A stretch of DNA of 64,000 nt from Vermamoeba vermiformis (taxonomy: Eukaryota > Tubulinea > Echinamoebida). The translations under genes were made by a program, and so were the position numbers. Location: contig JBEWZL010000166.1 of the NCBI GenBank assembly GCA_045837725.1, forward strand, positions 62,001 to 126,000. The letters are read 5' to 3'. The notes beneath the pieces are model-generated. The model did not search any database. It had not been told where the DNA came from and saw only the letters and a list, made by a program, of their open reading frames with translations. Positions 55,439-64,000 of this stretch are shown piece by piece (position 1 is the stretch's first letter; each line of letters opens with the position of its first letter).

Positions 55439-57692
55439 TTAGTTCAAACCAATTAAAATGACGCAGAAAATTGCACCAGCGATGATGTAACTGGCACCAA
55501 TCAACTTCGTTCCACTGCTCACAGATTTTCCAGAAGGCGTTGAGGTGGGACTTTTCTCTGTCAATGCAAACAATGTAAGTGATCCAAAAGTCTATTATTA
55601 GAGATCCAAAAGTATTTTATGATTTGTTTCGTTCTTATAGAAGACTTACCGATGCAAACAGAGTTATCGCACACGTTGCTGTTGCAATCGCTGTTCTGTT
55701 TGCAAGTCTTGTCGGCGTCACAACCCGAGCACTCACCGCCGCCACAGTCCACATCAGTCTCGTTCTGATTCTGGAAGTTGTCATTGCACGAAGGCACGGC
55801 TACAAGTAACCAATGGTTAGCACAAACGTTTTGTTCGTGAAAAATAACGCGCAGACTTACAGCAAATGCCAAGAGGATTGCAGTAACGGCTGACACAGTC
55901 CGCGAATGTGAGGCACTTTTGTCCGTCAGCACACCAGCCACAAGAGCTGCCACCACAGTCAACATCTGTCTCGTCTTGGTTTTTAATGCCATCAAAGCAC
56001 GAAGGAGCTTAAAATCAGGTTAGATCGTCGATGTGAGACCGATGTAAAATCACAATTGACGTACCGCACTGCATAGTACCGTTACAAATATAGCCAGTGA
56101 TACAATCGCTGTCAAACAAACACTTGGCTCCTTCATTGCATCTCTTGCTGCAAATGTAGCCACCACAATCAGCGTCAGTCTCGTCTTGGTTCTGGAACTC
56201 GTCTTGGCACGAAGGCACAGCTGTAAGGTCAAGTACGTTAGAGATGCAGAATATTATTCGAAGTGAAATTTCAAGTCACGTGATTAAGTCATATCGATAC
56301 GACAGCTAATTGTCACATGAATATAAGATTGACAACTGCGATGACTAGCCGTGAAATATCAGGTTCAGCCACGTAACTTGCGCAGCTTAAGTGAAATTTC
56401 GCAATTTCAGGTTGAGTCACGTACTCAACTTGTTGACAATTTTCAACGAAGCAGTGTCACGTGACAAAGACAGCAATACTTACAACAGACTGAGTTCGGG
56501 TTGCAATAAGCACTCACGCAATCGTCGTCGATGAGACAGCCCTTGGTGTCAGCACAAAGTCCACACGAGTAACCACCACAATCAACATCAGTCTCGTCGA
56601 GATTCTTGGACCCATCGCCACAAGCACCTGTGGGGGCTCTGATGTACAGCACGTCTAACAGGCCTTCGGTGTTTGGGTAGCTCTTGATCGTCACTTTATT
56701 CAAGAACTGCGTGCCGTCATCTTCGACCGCGATCACGTCCGAGTGAGCCAGTATTGTCATGTAGACCATGCGCTTGCCGGCCACAGTATCAACGACCAGA
56801 CCTAGTGCGCTTTCAAAAATAGAACTTTTGTAGGCGATAGCCCATTGACCGTCTGTCAGTGTGAATTTCACGACTCTTCCTTCTTCTGTCGAACAGTAGA
56901 TCTCGGTTGAGGAGTAAACGAAGAATCTGTTATAAACCTCATCGTTGTAGCCGACAAGATTGGAAGCAGTAATAATTGCTTGGGCGCTTGAAGCTGTTTT
57001 TGGAGCTGCTCCAATGAAGGATGCGACGAAGTACGGACTAGTGTAGTAACCACCAATGTAAAAAGTGTTGCCTTGCATTTGAATGTCGAGAGTAACACGG
57101 CCAGAAGGATTCGAGACTGCATCGGCAAGAATAACGTCGCCGTTGCGTCGGGCGTAAACAATGGTCGGAGAATCCGATCCAACGTAAACCGATCTGCCAT
57201 CGACGAATGCGCTATATGGGTCTAAACCATTAAGTGCATTACTAATAGTGGTTGTATCCATGGTTCCATTGGATTGAATTGCAACAACGATTTTCGGTCC
57301 AGAAACCAGATTGCCGTTACTTGGGAAACAGGCGAATGCAGCAGAAGTAAAGTCTTGATTAAAAGCCAATCCTCCATTAGGACCGTCTAATAATACGCAA
57401 TCTCTAAAAATCGAGACGTTAAAATTTTTTAATAGTCTTTGTAACGGATATTTTTAAAAATTTATTTATTATCCAAAAACTTACGGATCGAAAGTTTGAA
57501 CGAGCGTACCAGATGTTGTGATCTCGTCCACATATACACGAGAAGATTGTGCTATTAAGTTGTTAGTCTACGCAGGCAATGCTCAATACACCTACTTTTG
57601 CGAAGAACAAGCAAGTTCCCCTCAGTTAGTGCTGCGGAGCTCGCAACGGATACAAGCAGAGCTAACGCTAAGCTGAATAATATAGCTTTCAT
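55439..57692 (-). CDS. GPI-anchored surface protein A with Cys-rich modules
   Basis: Seven exons (57692-57596, 57551-57485, 57403-56484, 56220-56065, 56007-55861, 55799-55650, 55557-55439) give 551 residues. A signal peptide (MKAILFSLALALLVSVASSA) is followed by a ~300-residue beta-rich, propeller-like domain. Four Cys-rich modules follow, each with NxDETDVDCGG, C..C, K.C and DC.S..CN....C. Three of the four are encoded by a single exon of 147-156 nt with phase-1 ends. A Ser/Thr-rich linker and hydrophobic tail (IIAGAIFCVILIGLN) suggest a GPI anchor. Paralogous to the gene at 59448-62182. The function is unknown; adhesion or recognition at the cell surface is plausible. Confidence 0.82.
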
Positions 57693-57988
57693 ATGTGCGT
57701 TTACAAATTCTATTTAATACGCACGTTGGGTTTGGATCTTCGGTTACGCACATTGACCCTAAAAATACCAGCAGGCTCTCGTTGACTTTGTTTGACTTTT
57801 TAGATCTAGAGTTGCGAGGATCATAATAAAAGAAAAGACTGCTTTTGTAAGAAATTATTACACGTGCATTCTATTGGATTATCAAATAAATTGATATATC
57901 GATTATCAAGAAAATTAAGAATTTATTGTCGGCGGAGATCTCGGATCTGCCGAAAGAATTCAGATACATAAAAGACAGAAATTGCTGT

Positions 57989-58531
57989 TTACAACATAGC
58001 CTCAATCATTTTAGCCAAGTCATCCTCTCCGGGGCAAGAGCTGTTCATGTCTTTGGCTTGCGAGGCCCAGTCACTACCAAGGGTCACGTGGAGCTCTTTG
58101 CCGTTCTTCTCAAGCTTGTAGGTGTAACCGGACTTTTTAGCGTCGTCTTGGGCCACGTGGACAACGACCTTCTCGATTTCTTCTTGAACAGCTTCCTTGC
58201 CGATCGGATTGTTGGCGATCTTCGCAAGGGCCTTTGAGACGACAAAGATGCAATTCCAACCCTTGGTGAAGTACTTCAAGACGGCAATAGGAGCGTCGAA
58301 CTCTTCTTTGCTAGTCCAGTTGATCTTGCCCTGTTCGTAAATAAAATTCTAAGAATTTGTTTTTTTAAGTTGGATGGTCGAGCGTTTAGTACTTACGGTC
58401 AAAGCCTTAATGGATTCGAAATCAAGGGTGCCGACCATCTTGGGGCTAACTGCCTGCAACTCTTTGGTGAAGTTTTTCAAGCCACTGCCGGCTTCGCAGT
58501 CAGCGACAGCTTTACGTAAAGCAAGAGCCAT
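57989..58531 (-). CDS. Small cytosolic protein, unknown
   Basis: Two exons (58531-58397, 58330-57989) join in phase 0 to 158 residues. There is no signal peptide or membrane helix. The sequence is amphipathic and helical at the N-terminus (MALALRKAVADCEAG) with KYFTKGWNCIFVVSKALAKI in the middle, and a short beta-like segment (YTYKLEKNGKELHVTLG) with an acidic end follows. I do not recognise the family. It sits between the two tandem-duplicated surface genes on the same strand. No second copy of it is seen in the window. Confidence 0.65.
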
Positions 58532-59447
58532 TGTTAGTTGACGAAGGAGATGTGTGTTGTTGGTTTCTTTGATGAATGAATAAGAGTCTACATTGACAGC
58601 CTTAAATATTTTCGTGAGGACGAAAAATGCGAGATATTTTTCCAAATTTGGATCGGGTGGCATTTCAGAACGGGTCAGAATGTTGTGGAGTTCTGAGAAA
58701 TGTACTAATGAAATTGACCAACGCTGAGACTCAGAAAATAATCCGATGCGCTCACGAAGCGCGGCAGGTAAATGAACGTTCAGACCAAGTCCGGATCAGA
58801 TCCACTTTCGATGCAGTACACAACGCCGCTTAGTAGTAGTGTCAATGGTAAGTTCCGTGTCATTTACATTATGTGTTACTCGTTATTATACGCATCTGGA
58901 CTCAGATGGAGCGTTGAGATGCCATCCTCGAGTCGTTTCCACTTCCAGTCAAAAGTAAGCTCACAAACCAGTTGTACCACAACACAAAGGTTGACGGGAG
59001 ATAAGGGTACAAATCGGTGAGTTCACTGAGATGCAGTTGCAGTGAAAAAGGACTTCGGAAGGCGAGGAGAGCGTTGCTTTCGATAAAGTCGTGCGGCTGA
59101 AAGTGTGCACGATTGGCTAGCAAAAGTCCATTTCTAAGGATCTTGAACTCGACTACTGAGTTTTATATCCGATCAACACATAAAAAGAGCGGATGACTTG
59201 GTACTAAGAAAGGACAAGTCATCAACGTGTCTTATAGTACTTCGCAAATTCAGGTACTTCATAACTATTGAAATTTTGCGATGTATTCAAGGCACTCGGT
59301 TGGTACTTACGAATATGAGATGAGAGCCAATGAGAGCTGCATCGTGCGGACGGCATAATTTTTCCTCGTACCTGACATTCGTCACGCCTATTATCGGGTA
59401 CATCATCAAACTGCAAGAACAAAAAACAGCCATTGTTTATAGCCGAT
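58532..59447. other. Intergenic region, no gene seen
   Basis: Between the small unknown gene and the second surface gene. ORFs here (for example 58627-58833 on plus and 58902-59123 on minus) resemble nothing and lie in all frames. The spacer is not a copy of that upstream of the other surface gene as far as I can see. Confidence 0.35.
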
Positions 59448-62182
59448 TTAGTTTAAACCAACTAAAATGAAGTATAAAATTGCACCAGCGATGATATTAC
59501 TGGCACCAATCAACTTCGTTCCACCGCTCACAGATTTTCCAGAAGGAGTAGGAGTCGAATTGGAATCGGGCGAGGGGTTGCCAGCACTGGGACTAGGAGT
59601 TTTCGCTGTCAACGCAAACGATGTAAGTTCAACGCGGTGATCAGATCCAAAAGTATTTTTATGATTTGTTTCGTTCTTAAAGAAGACTTACCGATGCAAA
59701 CAGAGTTATCGCACACGTTGCTGTTGCAATCGCTGTTCTGTTTGCAAGTCTTGTCGGCGTCACAGCCCGAGCACTCACCACCGCCACAGTCCACATCGGT
59801 CTCGTTCTGATTCTGGACGTTGTCATTGCACGAAGGCACCGCTACAAGTAAGCAATTGTTAGCGCAAAAACTATAGTGATTCGTTAAACTTACCGCACTT
59901 GTTGTTGTTGTCGCAGACTTGGCTGAGACAATCAGTGTTCAGCAAGCAGCCCTTGCCATCGCCACACTTCGCGTCACAATTGCCTCCGCAGTCCACGTCA
60001 GTCTCTTGACCATTCATGTCTCCGTCGAAGCAATAAGCCTCATCTTAAAGTTATTGGTATCAGCAAAAGTGTAAACGCAATAATAACCTTTAATGTCGAA
60101 GTGCAACTTTTTGTCTATTTTTTCATCAAGGTAAATTAGAACTTACTGCAATAATTTCCCGTGCAAGCGTTGGAGGTACAATCGGCGTTTGTCTTGCACG
60201 CAAAAGATATGTCACACTTTCTGCACGCGACACCGCCACAGTCTACATCCGTTTCGTCCTGATTCACGAATGTGTCATTGCACGTCGGCACCGCTAGCAA
60301 ATCAGTAAAGGTTAAAACAAAGTTATCGTTACATGTGAAACAGTTACGTGAAGTACTTACAGCACCTGCCAATAGGATTGCAGTACTCACTGGCACAATC
60401 AGCGGACGATCGGCACTTTTGTCCGACAACGCACGAGCCACAAGTGTTGCCACCACAGTCAACGTCTGTCTCGTCTTGGTTTAGAAAGCCGTCAACGCAC
60501 GAGGGAGTCGCTGCAAGCATAGAACGGTCAGAGATATCTACGTAGACGCGATTGGCCAATCACATTTAACTTACAGCACTTCTTGGCCGGGTTGCAATAA
60601 CTACCGAAACAATCGCTGTTCATGAAACACTTGGCTCCGTCGTTGCATCTCTTGCTGCAAATGTTGCCACCACAATCAGCGTCGGTCTCGTCTTGGTTCT
60701 TGAACGTATCTTGGCACGAAGGTACGGCTGTAAGGTCAAGTACGTTAGAGAGGTGTGAAAGCAGCTTAAGTGAAATTTCGCAATTTCAAGTCACGTGATC
60801 AAGTCATATCGATACGACAGCTAATTTTCACATGACTATAAGGAATCGTTGTAGCTGACGCATCAAATAGTCGGCAGTATGAATGTGGTTGAAATTTTGT
60901 GTCAAGCCATGTGCGCAACTTGTTGACAATTTTCAACGATGCAGTGTCACGTGACAGAGACAGCAGTACTTACAACAGACCGAGTTCGGGTTGCAATAAG
61001 CACTCACACAGTCGTCGTTGATGAGACAGCCCTTGGTGTCAGCACAAAGTCCACACGAGTAACCACCACAATCAACATCAGTCTCGTCGAGATTCTTGGA
61101 CCCATCGCCACAAGCACCTGTGGGGGCTCTGATGTACAGCAGGTCTTGAATGGAGACGCTAGTATCATAGCTCTTGATCAACACTTTAGTTAAGAACTGC
61201 GTGCCGTCATCTTCGAAGGCGAGCACATCCGATTTTCCAATTGTCGTAGCGACGTAGACCATGCGCTTGCCGGCCACAGTGTCAACGACGAGACCTAGTG
61301 CGCCCTCGAAATAAGGGGTTCTGTAGGCAATTGACCATCCGTCTGACAGTGTGAATTTCGCGACTCTTCCGTTGTCTTCGGTGGCGTAGATCTCGGTTGG
61401 GGAGTAGACGAAGAATCTGTTAAAAGCCTCACCACCGAATCCGGCAAGGTTGGAACCAGTAACAACATTTTTGATGTCTGCAATTGTTTTTGGAAGTCCA
61501 CCATTGACGGATGCGATGAAGAAGGGAAGTGTTTCGTAACCACCAATGTAAAAAGTGTTGCCTTGCATTTGTAAGTCCAATATTGTGTTAGTAGGGGTTG
61601 TAACAGCATTGGGAAGAATAACGTCGCCGTTGCGTCGGGCATAAACAATGGTCGAAGAATCCGATCCAACATAAACCGATCTGCCATCGACGAATGCGCA
61701 TAATGGGTCTAAACCCAAAAGTGCATCACTAATAGTGGTTGTATCCATGGTGCCATTGGATTGAATTGCAACAACGATTTTCGGTCCAAAAAGATCGGGA
61801 TTGCCGTTGTTTGGGAAACAGGCGAATGCAGCAGAAGTAAAGTCTTGATTAAAAGCCAATCCTCCAGAATAATCGAATTGTAATACGCAATTTCTGAAAA
61901 ATAGAGACGTTAAAAACTGAATTTTAAATATTTTTTTTAATCGATCCAAAAACTTACGGGTCGAAAGTTTGAACGAGCGTACCAGATGTCGTGATTTCAT
62001 CCACATATACACGAGAATATGGTACTATTAATATGTTAGCAAAAAGGAATGCTCAATAATCACTTACCTTGAGCTGTAATTTGAGATTTGCGAAGAACGA
62101 GCAAGTTCCCCGCAGTTAATGCTGCGGAGCTCGCAACGGATACAAGCAGAGCTAACGCTAAGCTCAGTAGTATAGCTTTCAT
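59448..62182 (-). CDS. GPI-anchored surface protein B with Cys-rich modules
   Basis: Nine exons (62182-62068, 62024-61958, 61893-60974, 60727-60575, 60510-60361, 60293-60147, 60043-59894, 59841-59692, 59605-59448) give 669 residues. The signal peptide (MKAILLSLALALLVSVASSA) and propeller-like domain match protein A closely; exons 2 and 3 have identical lengths (67 and 920 nt) in both genes. Six Cys-rich modules follow, five on their own phase-1 exons. One module ends CSQ-type differently (CFDGDMNGQETDVDCGGNC). The C-terminus is Pro/Ser/Thr-rich with a hydrophobic end (IIAGAILYFILVGLN). The two extra modules are the main difference from A. Confidence 0.85.
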
Positions 62183-63449
62183 TGGAGTGTTGACAATTTG
62201 ATGCGCGCGTAAAAAGATTTAACAGGCACACAAAAAAAAATTCTATTTCTGGTCTTAACCAAATATGGCTAACAGTTTTTCGGCAAGGTCCTGGAGGAGT
62301 ATCCACGAAAGGGCCGAAAATGGTGTCCATTACTGTACTGTCGCATTCAACACTAATTGAAATACATGGTGCATTAGCTCCTCTATCGTAGTCAAGTAAA
62401 TGACTTGCCTAAACTAAACGTGTTGGTATTCTTTTCCACGCATGGGAGAGAAAAAGCAGCACGCCACTCGAATTGAGTCATGAAGACACTTAAGTGCAAG
62501 TCCGCAGAAGAACGATTCGCCAAAATATCTCGCGTGGTAGAAGTTCGGAATCCGAGGTGGGTAGGGATCCCATCCAATCAATTCAGTCTAACTAGCGATT
62601 ATATTTTTATTTAATTACCTTATTTAAAGAATAATACTATTTTACTACCTAAATTGATGGATTATTATCCCTTTTTTGAACGATCAAAAATCGTATCTGC
62701 GTTTTGGTTAGCACAAAAGGTTTAAAATAATCGGCAAAACCTTGTTAGATATTAATTATATATTAACATAAGAAATTCAGAATTTATTCGCGTGTCTCAA
62801 CAGTTCTCCAAATCTATCGGATTGGATTTGAAGAGACAAACCAATTTGGAAGCAATTAGACGGTACGAACCTTTCCAATTTCACGTCATTAGAGATATAC
62901 CCGACTGGGATATTACACCTGGTGTGCGTGTCAGCGATGCTCATCTGTTACAAAAAATCCAAGATCAAAATAACATGGCTATTCAAATGCCGTACAACGT
63001 ACCATCGTTCTTATCAGAATTAACATTAATTTGCCAACTAACGTACCTTGAATGACATCATGCAACGCTTTAACACAACCAAGCGGTAAGCATTTTTCAG
63101 TGTGGCCCTAATTTAGCGGTTAATATTTTAGAGAAATGAGAATTATTTATTTTATTATAGCATTAATTAAAAGGATTATTTATTGCCAATTATTTTAAGC
63201 ATTATGGAGGTGATTCAGGCCTCCAGAGCAGGTTGTATCGAATTAAAATCAACAATGATTACAAAATTCAAGAGAACAACACCATGCGCTAGTAGTAGTG
63301 TATGCCTTATTCGTTCTTTGTTCTCTGGCCGTGTCAATGCGATGCGCTCAAGATGTAGAATAGCAATAGAACCAAACGCGGCGCAATGTTCCATCCAAGA
63401 AGTAATAATAATAATTAAAACATTATAATCGATGATTGCTGCCTGTCAG
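62183..63449. other. Region with one unidentified ORF
   Basis: An ORF at 62792-63055 (+), open further upstream, reads like real protein (FHVIRDIPDWDITPGVRVSD, then AHLLQKIQDQNN) but has no ATG at its head and no obvious splice partners; a GTACCA after MPYN could be a donor. I do not know the family. At about 63286-63375 one frame has a signal-peptide-like run (ALVVVYALFVLCSLAVSMRC) that may be the first exon of the next gene. Confidence 0.3.
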
Positions 63450-64000
63450 AGATGACACTTTCGACCCAATAACAGGACCGTTAAATGGTCCGTGAAATAA
63501 TTACACTGTTATCGTCCATTAGAAAGATAAGCCTATTTTTTGGCAAACTGCTCGAGATCTTCAGCGTCAAGGTGCCCTTGGCATTATTTCCGAGACTGGG
63601 AGTCGTAAGTTCAGTATTAAATATTCAATATTTGCTTTAAATAACGCTATATTTAACAGGCGTGGCTGGCCGAGGCTTTTGTACATACAACAAAGAAGAC
63701 TACCTTGAAGAAATTTCAATTCCATTCGTCTCTGTCGCGCGTTATGGCTGGGAAGATGTCATAGAACTACTTACTAAAGGAGAGATCATTAACGTGACGT
63801 TATCTTGGATGTGAGGAGGTCTAAAAATTCATATAACTAAAATTGTTCCTGATTAGGAAATTAGACAATATAACTCACCAGATTTACTGCCTGTTCCAGC
63901 ATATATTAGCGCAGCGGAAGTTTACGATTGTTGTACTCGGATTTTTCATTCGCATTCAAGGCAGTCAATTTAATATTCCTCAAGTATGCCTCGGATTAGA
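63450..64000 (+). CDS. Protease-associated-domain membrane protein, 5' part
   Basis: The gene runs off the right edge. Exons 63523-63604, 63660-63810 and 63858-64000 join in phase, preceded by a probable exon from 63450 (DDTFDPITGPLNG) whose donor I could not fix. FWQTARDLQRQGALGIISET followed by ISIPFVSVARYGWEDVIELL is the protease-associated (PA) domain pattern: an AQxxGAxGVI strand-helix, then IPxVxVS. After it comes KLDNITHQIYCLFQ and a membrane helix starting KFTIVVLGFFIRI, then SQFNIPQVCLGL, which looks like the beginning of a multipass region. A secreted-side PA domain on a polytopic or receptor-like protein is inferred. Confidence 0.6.

Noticed and set aside
1-64000. Retroelements, virus-like elements and CRISPR arrays
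   Set aside because: No reverse transcriptase, integrase, capsid-like or transposase motif was seen, no long terminal repeats, and no regularly spaced direct repeats.

Overview
This window looks like nuclear DNA of a free-living protist with a compact, intron-rich genome. Genes lie on both strands. Most introns are about 45-70 nt with GTAAGT/GTACGT-like donors, coding sequence is moderately AT-rich, and housekeeping genes of ordinary eukaryotic type sit between clusters of F-box, leucine-rich-repeat (LRR) and secreted or surface proteins. That mix (an NPSN-type SNARE, UHRF1-like, SIN3, EMC10, many F-box/LRR genes, GPI-anchored Cys-rich proteins, a protease-associated-domain membrane protein) fits an amoebozoan best. 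This is inference from gene content, not proof. Exon joins were made by hand by requiring GT..AG boundaries and phase agreement. I name a gene only where family motifs are visible.

Layout. 1-5 kb: the end of an LCAT-like acyltransferase/phospholipase gene, a gene-poor stretch, and an F-box/LRR gene. 5-13.4 kb: a small heat-shock protein with a mitochondrial-looking leader, a membrane-anchored diacylglycerol kinase, an unknown secreted protein and an NPSN-type Qb-SNARE. 14-29 kb: a dense accessory block with four more F-box genes (F-box/LRR, F-box plus membrane domain, F-box/ankyrin, F-box/LRR), a secreted right-handed beta-helix protein, a small membrane protein, a plant-style LRR single-pass protein, and an inverted-repeat element. 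29.7-41.6 kb: a housekeeping block with splicing factor ISY1, ribosomal protein L26, ER membrane complex subunit EMC10, corepressor SIN3 and a UHRF1-like Ubl-PHD-SRA-RING protein that carries a tRNA-Pro gene in an intron. 42-46 kb: a type I membrane protein built of unfamiliar Cys-containing repeats, and a divergent kinase. 46-55.4 kb: XRCC3, THOC1, an MgtE-type Mg2+ transporter, an ACOT11/12-like thioesterase-START protein and a small LYR-motif protein. 55.4-62.2 kb: two tandem-duplicated GPI-anchored surface genes with one-exon Cys-rich modules, with an unrelated small gene between them. 62.2-64 kb: an unidentified ORF and the 5' part of a protease-associated-domain membrane protein cut by the window end.

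Themes. Chromatin (SIN3, UHRF1-like), mRNA maturation (ISY1, THOC1), recombination repair (XRCC3), ER membrane insertion (EMC10) and vesicle fusion (NPSN) are single-copy and intact. The accessory genes are the ones that duplicate and fragment. Several otherwise intact genes carry one isolated single-base frame slip, and one carries an in-frame TGA. The simplest explanation is small consensus errors in the assembly, but each needs checking.
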